The notes: generated by a model from the sequence alone, not told the origin. A DNA stretch of 64,000 bases from Branchiostoma floridae (GCF_000003815.2 NC_049981.1:32575543-32639542), one strand, 5' to 3'; shown: positions 12,074 through 23,040, numbered from the stretch's first letter. Numbers and translations are program-made.

Positions 12074-13155
12074 GAGGGTACCGCACTTGTAAATAGCCCG
12101 CTAGGCAACAGTGACGAGTGTACAGCACTTGTAAATAGCCCGCTAGGCAAAGGTGACGAGTGTACAGCACTTGTAAATAGCCCGCTAGGCAACAGTGACG
12201 AGTGTACAACACTTGTAAATAGCCCGCTAGGCAACAGTGACGAGTGTACAGCACTTGTAAATAGCCCGCTAGGCAAAGGTGACGAGTGTACAGCACTTGT
12301 AAATAGCCCGCTAGGCAACAGTGACGAGTGTACAACACTTGTAAATAGCCCGCTAGGCAACAGTGACGAGTGTACAGCACTTGTAAATAGCCTGCTAGGC
12401 AACAGTGACGAATGTACAGCACTTGTAAATAGCCCGCTAGGCAACAATGACGAGTGTATCGCACTTGTAAATAGCCTGCTAGGCAACAATGACGAGTGTA
12501 CAGCACTTGTAAATAGCCCGCTAGGCAACAATGACGAGTGTACAGCACTTGTAAATAGCCCGCTAGGCAACAGTGACGAGTGTACAGCACTTGTAAATAG
12601 CCCGCTAGGCAACAGTGACGAGTGTACAGCACTTGTAAATAGCCCGCTAGGCAACAGTGACGAGTGTACAGCACTTGTAAATAGCCTGCTAGGCAACAGT
12701 GACGAGTGTACAGCACTTGTAAATAGCCCGCTAGGCAACAGTGACGAGTGTACAGCACTTGTAAATAGCCTGCTAGGCAACAGTGACGAGTGTACAGCAC
12801 TTGTAAATAGCCCGCTAGGCAACAGTGACGAGTGTACAGCACTTGTAAATAGCCCGCTAGGCAAAGGTGACGAGTGTACAGCACTTGTAAATAGCCCGCT
12901 AGGCAACAGTAACGAGTGTACAGCACTTGTAAATAGCCCGCTAGGCAACAGTGACGAGTGTACAGCACTTGTAAATAGCCCGCTAGGCAACAGTGACGAG
13001 TGTACAGCACTTGTAAATAGCCCGCTAGGCAACAATGACGAGTGTACAGCACTTGTAAATAGCCTGCTAGGCAACAGTGACGAGTGTACAGCACTTGTAA
13101 ATAGCCTGCTAGGCAACAATGACGAGTGTACAGCACTTGTAAATAGCCCGCTAGG
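12074..13155. repeat. 42-bp minisatellite, 26 copies, no indels
   Basis: The anchor 'cttgtaaatag' recurs every 42 bp from 12086 to 13136 (1050 bp = 25 x 42), with no length change in any unit. Units differ by substitutions: cccgc/cctgc, aacagt/aacaat/aaaggt, tacagc/tacaac. Because 42 is 14 codons, two minus-strand frames stay open for 459 and 468 codons, repeating a 14-residue unit (LLPSGLFTSAVHSS in one). Some unit differences change residues (G/R, L/P, A/V). The frame also runs through a poly-T tract and has no domain, so I do not call a gene. Confidence 0.95.
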
Positions 13156-13198
13156 TAGGAGATGACGTGGGAACATTGTCTCCGGGTCTCCCGGATCC

Positions 13199-13215
13199 AA
13201 AAAAAAAAAAAAAAA
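13199..13215 (+). repeat. Poly(A) run beside the 42-bp array
   Basis: An A-run immediately follows the end of the 42-bp array and 'ggatcca'. It could be the remnant tail of a retroposed sequence or simple slippage; no target duplication was found. Confidence 0.6.
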
Positions 13216-13704
13216 CGTTTTAATATAAAATCCATTCCTGGCGCGGCGCATTGAGCCGGCGTACACGTTAGATATTGGGTTTGAAATGGCCTCACATTCA
13301 ATTTGGTCGTCCCACGCAATATCGGGCTGTTGTGAGATGACACCCTCGGCTTTAAATAACCGCGCTCATCAAATAACGGCCCGGTTGAGTGACGGGGGGA
13401 GCACGGCCGGTATGAATCTCTCCTGCCAGGCACGTGTTATTATGTGTGCCTCTCTTTTTAAAAAGTCTTTTCATAAAGTTAGGGTGAAGATGAGGACTTT
13501 AACGGCCGTGGACTCGGTATAGCGGTTCAGTGGACATGTTGTGGTGGGTTCAAACTGGGGGTAGACTGAACTAGGGCAAACCTTTTGATACTGGTATAAT
13601 AATGGTGACTGAAGATTTTTTGTTTACTTTCTGAGTTTTATTAATTTATTTGTAACGTTATTGAGTGAATAGTAAACTTCAACAAATGCGCAGAGTCATA
13701 TGTA
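13216..13704. other. No gene seen
   Basis: Mixed unique sequence, AT-rich after 13600. Only short frames. Confidence 0.4.
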
Positions 13705-14035
13705 GTTAGTTGTACGTCTCGGAGTTGGTAGGTAAGATTAGTTGCACATGCCAGTAAGGACCTAATTAGCTAAACGTTTCCGGAGTTGGTGAGTAAGACA
13801 AGTTGCACATGTCAGTAAGGACAGTAACGTGAGTTGGTAAGACTAGTTGTACATGTCAGTAAGGACCTAACTAGCTAAACGTACATGTCAGTATAAACGG
13901 TAACGTCTCGGAGTTGATGAGTAAGACTAGTTGTACATGTCAGTAAGGACCCAAATAAACATCTCGGAGTTGATGAGAAGGGTGAATCGGCAGGAGGGCC
14001 TGAACTCCACCGCTCGGAGTTGATGAGAAACCTCC
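13705..14035 (+). repeat. Imperfect ~50-75-bp tandem repeat
   Basis: The units run 'cggagttggtgagtaaga', 'gttgtacatgtcagtaagga', 'cctaactagctaaacgt'. Full or partial units start near 13712, 13780, 13830, 13909, 13964 and 14014. They differ by internal deletions, so the period varies. Confidence 0.75.
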
Positions 14036-14202
14036 CCGCACACCTCCCCGCCGCTTGATAACGTCTCTGCGCAGGAAGCATAAAATAAGGCTCTCCGCCT
14101 CCCGCGGAGGGATCAGCCTTGATAAAACGTGTAATTTCACGGCTCCTCTCACAGAAACAAAGTTGGGCGCGTCGTGACTTCAGCAAGGAGGCAAGTTTTA
14201 TC

Positions 14203-14665
14203 GTAACTTCGGTAAATCTTGCCGCTTCTGCTCTTTTACGACTCAGTTAAGAATCTAGAATTGAGATGAGACCTTTGTCTATATGGATGTTATTGTGCTC
14301 TCGATGGCACAATTTACAGGGTGGAAATTCAGCAGTTGGTAGAATGAGCAAAGGTTTATTATAACTTCAGTATATCTCCACTTTCTGCACCCCTCCTTGG
14401 ACCGCTAGCTGTTTTACGATGCAGTTAAAAATCTAGAACTAAGATGGGTCTTTTGCTCATATGTCTGACAGTGCGTTGTCTATAGCACGTACGATTTGGA
14501 AACCCAGTGGTTCGTAACAGGAGCAACTTCAGTAAACCTCCAGTCTCTGCACTGCTCCTGTCGGACAGTTAAGAATCTAAAACAGGGGCCGGCTATCTAG
14601 ATCTGCGTATACATGTATGCCTGCGTTGTCTACGGCAGGGCTGAAAGTCAGTAGTTTGTAGAGAC
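14203..14665 (+). repeat. ~145-180-bp tandem repeat, 3 diverged copies
   Basis: The anchor 'gttaaraatcta' recurs at 14246, 14424 and 14568 (spacings 178 and 144). Further shared blocks are 'taacttcagtaaac', 'tgcgttgtctayrgca' and a 'cagtrgttygta' block. Divergence is high, so the duplication is old. Confidence 0.7.
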
Positions 14666-15299
14666 AAGCCAAGTTTTGAAGCAGTTTCTCGCTGCTCTTG
14701 TTGAATCTCGAGGCGTTTTCACGCTTTGCTGCTCTCTCGGATCGTTCCCGAAATGGGCTGTCTCATCCGGATAACAGCATGCGGCAACTCAGTGGGCAAC
14801 GGGCTTTTGTAGTCATTTCAGATTGCACAGATTGCCGAAATCAGTTCATGATACTTTCCACAACTTTTGTAAGTTGCGTAGGGTGCGCATAGCGAGCACA
14901 TGTGCTATACACATTGACAGTTTGTTTTACACCTATTTTTCTTATGTTGTTTGTTACAGGCAAACCAAGGCTCCAGATATTTGTTTTGTGCTTCAAAGCA
15001 AATATCATATGTGCTTCAAAATGCGAATCCGATAGGGTTGGAAGATGTTAGCTACAGATTTAAACTTCAGGTTTACGGCACATCCATACACCCATCAAAG
15101 TGTCATGCAGAGAGGAAAAGACATTTGTTGTCGGATAACCAACTTACGACTTTCAATCACCGTGACAAAACTTGATTTGCAACTTGCCTGATATCGTTCT
15201 AACGAAGTTATCAATGCCAAAGCTAGCATGGTGAGATGTTTAATGACGTAACACACAGGAAATCGAGCGTAATTAACAGAAAACGCCACGTCATACTGT
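14666..15299. other. No gene seen
   Basis: Unique, AT-rich after 14870. Frames up to 74 codons, none recognisable. Confidence 0.4.
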
Positions 15300-15820
15300 A
15301 GATCACGCCACGACTAACCGCGTTATGATTGACAAGTTTTCAAACGACGTTTAATTCATTTGGAAAGCCGAAGGGCACGGGTCACTCCTAATATCCCTCC
15401 GCGGCTTTTATTATACATGACCGGGGCTGTACCCCATCACGAGATATATAGCAAAATCAATCCGCTACTAAATTATTGACAAGTCGCCATAATTACTTCA
15501 GGTTTTGGGTCGGAGAGGACGGAGAGGTTTCCAGGCGAGCAAAATTAAAGTGACAGGCGACTTCCCTGGTCCGAGCTGCCCGAGGGTACGGCCCGGTAAT
15601 TCAATAAACCCGGAGCAGGGCCCGACACGGGGATGGACCCCGGACTCTCCCCCGGGGTGAAACTGCAGCTCCAGTAATCCCGACATAACGAAGCGGAGAT
15701 AGGCCGGGATCTGAAGGATTTATGCGGCTTTATTCATTTTTAATCGTGTAATTATTGACTTTCCGATAGTGGCGGGCTCGGACGGGCGCGGCCGCCGCGG
15801 AGATGAATCTTCTGTCGGTG
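15300..15820. promoter_or_regulatory. GC-rich block with many homeodomain-type sites (candidate enhancer)
   Basis: A CpG-rich segment with interspersed AT-rich cores: cgttatgattgac, ggcttttattatacatg, aaattattgacaagtc, gccataattac, ggctttattcatttttaatc and gtgtaattattgac. Repeated TTTAT/TAATTA/TTGAC cores in a GC-rich background are typical of Hox/Cdx/TALE-bound developmental enhancers. There is no coding signal. It ends abruptly at the 36-bp minisatellite. Inferred from composition and motifs only. Confidence 0.3.
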
Positions 15821-15822
15821 AT

Positions 15823-16376
15823 GAAACTAAAGTACGGTAACACGGAGGGGACAGTGGTTAAATTTAAGTACGGTAACCCGGAGGGGACAGTGGTTAAGTA
15901 AAGTACGGTAACCCAGAGGGGACAGTGGTTAAGTCAAGTACGGTAACCCAGAGGGGACAGTGGTTAAGTCAAGTACGGTAACCCAGAGGGGGCAGTTGTT
16001 AAAAAAAAGTACGGCAACCCAGAGGGGACTGTGCTTAAACTTACTTACGCTAACACAGATCTAGAGGGGCCAGTGGTTAAACTATAGTACGGTGACGCAG
16101 AAATGACGATGGTTAAACTAAAGTACGGCAACCCAGAGGGGCCAGTGGTTAAACTAGAGTACGGCAACCCAGAAGGGACAGTGGTTAAACTAAAGTACGG
16201 CAACCCAGAGGGGCCAGTGGTTAAACTAGAGTGCGGCAACCCAGATGGGACAGGGGTTAAAGTAAAGTACGGTAACCCAGAGGAGACAGTGGTTAAACTA
16301 TAGAAGTGTAACCCAGATGGGACAGGGGTTAAACTTAAGTACGGTAACCCGGAGGGGACAGTGGTTTACGCACACA
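15823..16376 (+). repeat. 36-bp minisatellite, about 15 copies
   Basis: Variants of 'agtacggtaacccagagggg' followed by 'acagtggttaaacta' recur with periods of about 34-41 bp; from about 16087 on the period is mostly exactly 36. The regular 36-bp half yields a 12-residue periodic frame on both strands (16045-16303), not a real protein. The last unit continues into a tRNA-like head at 16359-16411. Confidence 0.9.
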
Positions 16377-16415
16377 CCGACTGCTAGGCTGTGGGTTCAG
16401 TCCAAGCACGAAAAG
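16359..16415 (+). mobile_element. tRNA-like SINE head fragment
   Basis: 'acagtggtttacgcacac' resembles an A-box region and 'gtgggttcagtccaa' a B-box, about 30 bp apart as in tRNA-derived SINEs. No body follows. The A-box part overlaps the final minisatellite unit. Confidence 0.4.
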
Positions 16416-16833
16416 ACGGAGGTGACACGATTTCCGTACAATAACTGGAATACATATGGCCTACGTCGGTCAATATTCAAAATAGTGAGACCCTAATTCC
16501 ATATGAATTCACATCAGTCCTAGAGCATCGGCTATGGCCAAACAGTTCTAGGTAAGAATTGCATTGCCTGTCATATAGGGTGCAGTGAAGAAATCTTTAA
16601 TGCCTGCTAACAAAATGTGCATAATCGGGGTTAAACAATTGACGATATGTCCCTGTTTTGTTTCATAGAAACGCGTGGCAGTTGTGTTCATCTTTTTTTT
16701 TCTTTCAGGAATGACAATATTGGTTTCTTTCAGCACTTTCCTGCCCCTCAAGAACCCATACATGAGTCTCTGTTTGTCTGACTGGAGACACGCCATTGCC
16801 AATGTGGGTAAAAGAGGGGCATACGGGGTCCAG
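16416..16833. other. No gene seen
   Basis: Unique sequence. The overlapping frames around 16550-16940 have no recognisable domain. Confidence 0.4.
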
Positions 16834-16847
16834 CCGCTAGGGGGAGC
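16834..16847 (+). promoter_or_regulatory. CTCF-like site
   Basis: ccgctagggggagc agrees with the CCRSYAGGKGGC-type core of CTCF sites at most positions, with A where the second GC-rich half usually has C. By-eye match. Confidence 0.3.
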
Positions 16848-16944
16848 AGCTCTAATATCAACATTACGACCCACCTGTGTGTCCGGGAAGAAAAATTCCA
16901 CAGAGCCAAACTATACTGCAGCATAGGAACGTAAAGTAACACAA

Positions 16945-17200
16945 CGCCGATTACTCAAGCAACTGGATATGATTTTAGGAATGTGACGTGACCAAATAAC
17001 CAGGCAGGCTTGGCGGTTAGTCTCTACCGTGAGCCTACCTATTCTGGTTATATGGAGAATATTTGAGTTGGTCAACATAGTGTAACAAATGCCAAAAAGC
17101 AGTTACTCAAGCAACTGGGTATGATTTTGGAAACGGTCAGACGTTACAACTAGAATCCACCAGTTTTCGTCAGTGACACTGAAGTGATCTGGAAGAAACA
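16945..17200 (+). repeat. Two copies of a dispersed 'ctcaagcaactgg' repeat
   Basis: 'ctcaagcaactggatatgat' (about 16955) and 'ctcaagcaactgggtatgat' (about 17106) are followed by similar sequence. A third diverged copy lies near 18737 (gatcaagcaactgggtagat, then catcagacgtt). The shared ~45-bp block suggests a transposable-element 3' portion, family not recognised. Confidence 0.5.
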
Positions 17201-17379
17201 GGTCTTTTATACTCTAGCTATGAATGAAGACAATTTCAGTTGTCTAATCGGAAAGACAATAGTGTAACAAATGAACATGTACTTTCAATGACACCCTTCC
17301 CGTGGAATAACCTCAAGATTAAGATGCCTTTGAAAAATTCAAAAATTCTACCATAAATAACAACTTAGGAAAGGTTACT

Positions 17380-17700
17380 GGAGGCTACTCTCCCGCCGCC
17401 ATATTGGATCTTCCCTTCAGCTCCCTGTTCCCAGAAATCGCGCCCGACCTGCGTTTAATACCGCGGAACTCGTGGAGCATGTCAAGAAAAATGGCGCCAG
17501 CATCAGCCTTAATCTGCCTGTAATAGCGGGCACGCCCCGCGATATCTTCTCAACTCCAATAAAACTCAACTCATCTTTCATTTCCCGCGATGGGGAGGAT
17601 TGACCTCTGCAGGAAAGGTCACGCTCCGAACGCTCTGCAGAAGAACGCGACGGTTGGTGCAAACAAACACGGGATATCGACGGGACTGGAAGAAGAGTCA
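17380..17700. promoter_or_regulatory. GC-rich candidate cis-element
   Basis: Contains gccgccatattggat (YY1-like, about 17395), gcgtttaatacc, ccttaatctg (K50-type homeodomain core) and a TGACCT/AGGTCA everted half-site pair around 17601-17620. No coding or repeat signal. Functional status inferred. Confidence 0.25.
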
Positions 17701-17983
17701 TATTATCTTTTTGGAGCGGGACACTAAGCTAAACCGTCGGCCCCGTATATATGATTGAGCATTATCCGCAACCATCAAAACCCCTTCACGTAAAAGAACC
17801 CAGCACACAAAAGGTGCGCTCTTACTGCACTTGCGTCAAGTTTGCGTCACTGCGGGGTTCGTTCACTGCGTCACTGTTTTGTTATGTTTTTTTCTCCGCC
17901 ATTGTCATTGAGGGGGACTGCTTTACCTTAGCTTATTAGCCTGTGTGTCTTTAGGCTTAGGTCCCTTTGCCAAAAACATTAAT

Positions 17984-18135
17984 GGGACCTGGCCGGGATG
18001 TTTGCGGAAGGGAAAAATGAATCAAACTGTTTACCAAGAAAGAACACAAAAATATGCTCCTGACTATATTTTAAAGTTCATTGTGTTTTGTTCTTATCAG
18101 ATTTTCCGTTTCCGAAAGCTACCCGGCCGGGTCCC
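17984..18135. mobile_element. Foldback MITE-like element
   Basis: The left arm (17984-18016: gggacctggccggg, then tttgcggaagggaaaa) is an imperfect inverted copy of the right arm (18102-18135: ttttccgtttccgaaag, then acccggccgggtccc). An arm of the same family, unpaired within the window, lies at 63470-63505 (ttttccgttcccgtaaacag, then cccggccgggcccc). The 85-bp centre has no frame. No clear target duplication. Confidence 0.6.
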
Positions 18136-18712
18136 AGGTTGGGAATCGGGAGTAAGGCCTAAGGAGGAACCTTCCACAGTCAAGAGCGGATGTTCCACGC
18201 ACACATTTTAAACAGAAAACAATGAGTGTGCTTTATAAACCAATGGGAGATTATATTGATCAAGCGAGTCAGTTAAGTGAGTAGAAGTTTAGAACTATAT
18301 TTCTATTTTGTAGTTGTAGTTTGAGCCTTTAGGATGTTTCGTGAATGAAGTTTCCACATCTATCAATTTCCGTCATCACTCGATTTCTAACAGAGACGTG
18401 CCTCCATTATTCATGTCCGATTTGCACGGAGCTGTAGCTCAGCCTGAATATTGCAACACTATCGACGGAAACATCTCACCTTTGACCTCTACAATAATGG
18501 CGGTAATATGTCTATTAATGGTGGACGATCTGTGCTGACATTCTATTTACAATGATCATGTTCTAACCGGTAACCGTCTGGCCTATGGACAGAGCTGGAG
18601 GAAGATGTCTTTCTCTTCTCCTGTCAGATACGTATAAAAGCCGATCCTAACACTATACCCACAGCAGCGACGTAAACATGACAGCGCAAGGTAAATGTGG
18701 ATCCAAATAATG
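18136..18712. other. No gene seen
   Basis: Unique sequence. Short frames only. Confidence 0.4.
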
Positions 18713-18734
18713 TCAAGTCAAGTCAAGTCAAGAC
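18713..18734 (+). repeat. Pentamer microsatellite (gtcaa), 4 copies
   Basis: Direct run of the gtcaa pentamer, followed by a diverged copy of the 'caagcaactgg' repeat. Confidence 0.8.
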
Positions 18735-19359
18735 TTACTCATGATCAAGCAACTGGGTAGATTTAAGAAACATCAGACGTTTTCAGTGCATGTAGCGCTT
18801 ATACACTAAACGATTGGCTTTAAGTACAGTCACTGATGTAAGGTTGGAGATGCTGCATGTACCAGTATCTAAAACGACTTACGTTTTACAGGTCTATCCT
18901 GGTTCTTAAGTGACTATTATCCTGTGTATCTCACTCCTTGGGTGTCTAAGCTACATCGACGTATGTATTAAAACATTTACCTGACGCGTATACAACGTAT
19001 TGATCATGAAACAATTATCAGATACCAGAGGGGGTCCCAAATACTAGAAGGAGTCCCAGATACTTAAACGTCTTTAATCAAAGTCTTTCTAAGTTGTGAA
19101 GACGTTTAGACGTTAGAATTTGCAACTTGGAATCACCAGGAAGCAAAATACATCACTCACCACGTGACTGTAGCATCCGGGGCTTATACCTACCTCTTTC
19201 CGCTAGAAGAACGATTGGTATTAATGAAATATACGCTTGTTTTGATATGTTGTTTCTCAGTCATATTTGTGTTATTTTTTGCATGGTATTCCAATTCGAA
19301 GAAGGTTTTCACAAATCCAATTTAGGTCTCAGCTAGAGCGTATCGAAGTCGTCGCCTGG
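18735..19359. other. No gene seen
   Basis: Unique sequence with a short duplication near 19025-19060 (ataccagagggggtcccaaa / atactagaaggagtcccaga). No genes. Confidence 0.4.
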
Positions 19360-19690
19360 ATGAATATGGGCACGTTAATGACAGCATTGCGGTCTGCATA
19401 TATAGCCCGGAGGGTTAGCAAGAGGAGGGGATCTCTCACAGTAAACGTCTTTGATCCAACTGTTCCTAATCCCTGGCGACGTGAGAGTTTAGTCCATGCC
19501 TTGACAGCTGACTGTCCGCTCCACGAAACTCCTCGATAAGGGGACGATAAAAAAGTAATAAAGCGCAGGGCGGGATTGCCTCCTGGAGGATCGCCATAAA
19601 ACGGGCATTTCGCCGCGCGGTAATAACGGTCTTTACACGACTGTCTCCGCTTGAGAAGCTTCACCCGGCCGGCGGATGGGACAGGTTCCC
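19360..19690. promoter_or_regulatory. GC-rich candidate enhancer with TALE/Hox-type sites
   Basis: Contains ttgacagctgactgtc (a near-palindromic pair of Meis/TGIF-type TGACAG cores, about 19500), tctttgatcc (TCF-like), gccataaaac and gtaataaag (posterior-Hox/Cdx-like) in a CpG-rich background. It borders a GA tract. Inferred only. Confidence 0.25.
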
Positions 19691-19721
19691 TCAGAACTCA
19701 CCGCCAACTCGCGGGGCAACT

Positions 19722-19842
19722 TTGAAAGGGAAGAAAGGGAGGGAAGGAAAAGGGGAAGTAAGGAAGAAAGTTAGAAAGGAAGGAAGTAAGTAAGAAAGAA
19801 AAAAGAAAGAGAGAGAGAGAGAGAAAGAAAGAAAGAAAGAAG
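19722..19842 (+). repeat. GA-rich simple repeat (gaaa/gaga)
   Basis: About 120 bp of nearly pure purine with gaaa, ggaa and ga runs. Confidence 0.9.
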
Positions 19843-19967
19843 TGATCTCGATCCAGTTTACCTCAATGAAGAGCTAAGCTCTCACTAGTTGTGGCAAAGA
19901 AGACAGACGCTATGTGCAGTAGTTACAGTTTTTTTTTTCTACAGGGAGTTCTCCTACCTCTTTCTAA

Positions 19968-20125
19968 CAGTGGATGGACCAAATGACTGCGACCCTTTCC
20001 GGTAGCGTGCATGTCAGGTGAGAGACACAGCCGGAAACGAACTCAGGATTCGACTTCAAGTTCCAGAGAGTGCCGCTAAACACTGGACTACGTACGCTAC
20101 TTTGAGTCAACCAAATTCCCCAGCT
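19968..20125 (-). mobile_element. tRNA-derived SINE, minus strand
   Basis: The minus strand has an A-box-like 'tagtccagtgtttagcgg', then 'cctgagttcgtttccggc' (B-box-like), then 'tgtctctcacctgacatgca' and 'cgctaccggaaagggtcgca'. Box spacing fits a tRNA-like head. The body differs from the 28716 family, so this is a second SINE family. Confidence 0.55.
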
Positions 20126-21635
20126 ATAATTTCTAAAAACAAACATCCCTAGCCTGGAGACCGCTTGCAAACCTCACTGTTTCTCTTGCGGTAGCGCCTT
20201 GTCTTATTACCAAAATTTGCCGACGATGTTAAAAGGTAAGATTCCGAGCATTACACATCAAAGCAAAAAGCTTTTCTTGGTTCTATTTCGTGACATGTTT
20301 TCCGCATGTGTTCCTCTCTTCCTCCCACAGAACAATTTGGTCAGCAATAAAGCACTTAAAGGACTTGCAAAGTCAAGATTGTATACATCACCACGCCCCC
20401 CCCCCTTCAGTCCTGCTGGCTATTTTTCTTCAATCTCCTCCAAGCCTACTCACATCGCGGAGTGATACATGTACTAACTAAAGCTTCCCGCACGTACATC
20501 AAAGCAAAACGCCGATATGAAGTGGACATAAACCCCAATTGCTACAAAATTATTGGAAACGTGCCTCATAAAAGAAACCTTATAACACTACACAGACGAA
20601 GGATTCCGAGAATTACTGTGCAATATCCACATTTTCTATGGGTCATTCTTGTTACCGTGTGTAGATATGACTACAGCATTCATCACTGAGTAACGTCTCA
20701 CTATGTGAATATTGCTCATCCGACCGGAGATTAATATAGTTGAATAAAATCTCTTCATGCTTGTCAATGTCTGAGCACGAAATATTTCACCATAAAACAT
20801 AAATGGATCGTAAAGTCCTTATTTCCAGCTTTGCGGCTGCTGGCAAAAATAAATCTTCTGTCATAAAACGATTGGAAAAGACAAGATGACGGATGAGATG
20901 GATTACAATCTTAAAACCGTGAAACACAACCTTAAAAAAACACATATTGTGCACGTCTTTTTCATGTATGATAGTGGACAACATATGGTACATAGTTTCC
21001 TTTCGCCGTCCCAAAGTGCTTCTAGCAAGTACAAAGATATTTATGAATGTCAGCTTAAAAAGATTGCAAAAGACAGGATAACAGATGATACAGACTTGTA
21101 ACAGATCACATGGACTCTGACGGAAGAAAATGAGAGCTGTAGGACTGTATTTGTGGTACAAAATTCGTGAATACCAGCAATATCTAATAGAAGACCAAAA
21201 AGGCCACACTAGCATGATCACATAGATGTACAATTGAGCCTAAGAGATATTTCTATTCCTGAAGGAAGAAGAAGTCAAACGAAAGGCTAAAGTGGTAAAA
21301 TAGAAGTTTGCTGTAGTATGTTGGGTCATGCGATTTTTATTATTTTTTGAAAGCTGTGTGCCCACTCTATTTAACCACTTGCAACCAGCGGAGCTTCGGG
21401 TATAAACCAGTAATAAAGATGATCTAAACCCCGCCCAGTTGTGACGGCCAGTCCACGGCACGTTGAGCCGGCCGGTTTCCAATAACCTGCCTGTGCTCAG
21501 CGTGTGTGCAAGGTTTGTGCACCGTACGGGAGCGGTTTGATTGCTTCTGATCGCGTGGATAAAACTTGTGTAATAAGCCGGATCCCCGGGGAATTTGGAG
21601 CCTTCAGTTCGGATTGAGATCAGCACAGCTTGGCA
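20126..21635. other. No gene seen
   Basis: AT-rich unique sequence. The frames at 20787-21233 and 21240-21689 (about 148 codons, minus) show no signature and have low-complexity, AT-driven composition. A G-run of about 12 lies near 21636. Confidence 0.4.
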
Positions 21636-21699
21636 GGGGGGGGGGGGTGTACTGTGAGAGAGGCGATGTAGCCTCCGCCAGGCCTCCACAAGGCCTTCC

Positions 21700-22024
21700 T
21701 ACGGGTTAACGTTCCCCGCCGAACTCCCCTCCTCTACTACCCCTTGACCTTTGGATGGGCCGTACGCGTTGGGGCACCATGACTCCATCCACTACTCTCC
21801 CCCACCTGTCTCTGTCCTCCGCCGCTCTTATATGGCTTCCGGCATGCTGTGACCGCCACTTGTCGTATGGTTCTTTCAAGCCCAGACGACCTTGCCACAT
21901 GACCGAACCATCTCAGCTTTCGTTTCAGCAGAGTTGTCAAGAGTTTGTCATGTGGTCCTATGGCTTCTGCTTCTTTGTCACGGTCTTCCTCGTTAGTGAC
22001 GCGGTTTGAGTACATACTCGACAA
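21700..22024 (-). pseudogene. LINE ORF2 C-terminal remnant, frameshifted
   Basis: The minus strand reads RVTNEEDRDKEAEAIGPHD, then LLTTLLKRKLRWFGHVARSS, then GLERTIRQV. 'KRKLRWFGHVxRSSGL' is the conserved C-terminal tail box of a metazoan non-LTR retrotransposon ORF2. A frameshift follows: the basic 'RGRxxxRWxDN' region continues in another frame (DRWGRVVDGV). Neither the endonuclease nor the reverse-transcriptase core is present. It is a dead, 5'-truncated copy from a different lineage than the remnant at 8264, as the pre-box sequence differs. Confidence 0.8.
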
Positions 22025-22034
22025 ATTTGTATCT

Positions 22035-22285
22035 GGCCACTGAAACCCTATGATGGCTAAACTCTCCTGATAAAATCATTTTCCCTCCACCAGTCCATGC
22101 TGAAGTAAAAGGTTCATCTCCAGACTGGCTGCGTGGCTGGCCAGGCAAGCTACCCTGGCAAATTATTTTCCCTATAATAGCCAGCGAAGTTAGTTTGGTA
22201 GAGACTAGCGATGTCCCCTGGTAAAATCCCTCCACCAAGCGTATAGTCTGGTAGAGACTATGTGCGATGTGATGAGAACGGACTG
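22035..22285 (-). mobile_element. Unclassified repeat with internal duplications
   Basis: The motif 'ctggtaaaatccctccacca' recurs in diverged form within ~170 bp (ctgataaaatcattttccct near 22069; ctggcaaattattttccct near 22155). 'tagtctctaccag'-like words also occur near 16999 and 55764. Likely an old mobile-element piece. A 212-codon minus-strand frame crosses it with no recognisable domain. Confidence 0.35.
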
Positions 22286-22319
22286 ACCGGTTGCTTGTAT
22301 GTAGCTGTTGAGAATGGGA

Positions 22320-22520
22320 GTTGGTGGAGCGTGCAGACGGTATTACTACTGCCGCGGAGCTGGCATGAACTTTAATTTTCGCTGTTTGATTTTCTGGTGA
22401 TGGAAAATAATTATGAAAAATGCCACCCGAGCGTATTTGCCTCGAGATGGGAAGGAGAATGGACGCCGGGATACGATATGACGGAAGCATAAGCAGCTTA
22501 CTTAATCCGCGGCCAATTTC
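22320..22520. promoter_or_regulatory. Candidate cis-element
   Basis: Contains tttaattttcgctg, aaaataattatg and cttacttaatccgcgg in a moderately GC-rich background. Homeodomain-type cores; no repeat or coding signal. Confidence 0.2.
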
Positions 22521-22799
22521 AAACTTTCTTCGAGTTGCCAATATTCCCAGGAAAAGAATAGTTTGTTTTTGTTGTTTGTTTATTATTCTGCACGTCCGTG
22601 AAATAATTTTTTTTAAGGACGATCGATGCAATGCGCTATTTCACATCACTGGAATCTCTAACTTGAAGCTGGTTGCAAAACATCCGGGCGATACCCACTT
22701 CTCTCTAACCACCAAGACGACAAACTTCGGTACGACACCACTTCTCCGCCTCAGATTTGATGAATATTGCTCGTGTAGGACGTAAATTGATCTGTTCCA

Positions 22800-22880
22800 C
22801 CCGAAAGTCTGCAGTAATAAAACCTGACGACTCCCTAATGGGAATCGAACCCAGGATGTCTAGTTAGCGACAGAAGTGCA
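22800..22880 (-). mobile_element. tRNA-like SINE fragment (B-box)
   Basis: The minus strand carries 'atcctgggttcgattccca', a near-perfect RNA polymerase III B-box. No convincing A-box is found upstream, so only part of a head remains. Confidence 0.4.
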
Positions 22881-22947
22881 CAAATGAAATAATTACAGAA
22901 TGGGGAACCAGGGACCAATAGAATCAATCATGGCGGCTGTTTCCCTT

Positions 22948-23040
22948 CATCGGTCTCCATCTCCGACTGAAGACCGACCTCCCAGATTACATCATCGGTC
23001 TCCATTTCCGTCTGAAGACCGACCTCCCGGATTATATCAG
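22948..23040. repeat. 44-bp tandem duplication
   Basis: 'catcggtctccat', 'ctgaagaccgacctccc' and 'gatta' repeat at 22948 and 22992 with a few substitutions. Confidence 0.85.

Noticed and set aside
11887-13433. Two minus-strand frames of 459 and 468 codons as a repetitive secreted or structural protein
   Set aside because: They are the translation of a 42-bp minisatellite in two frames at once, run through a poly-T tract, and have no signal peptide, domain or non-repeat conserved part.
21993-22631. 212-codon minus-strand frame as a gene
   Set aside because: No recognisable domain; it crosses a repeat with internal duplications and a candidate GC-rich block, and composition looks random.
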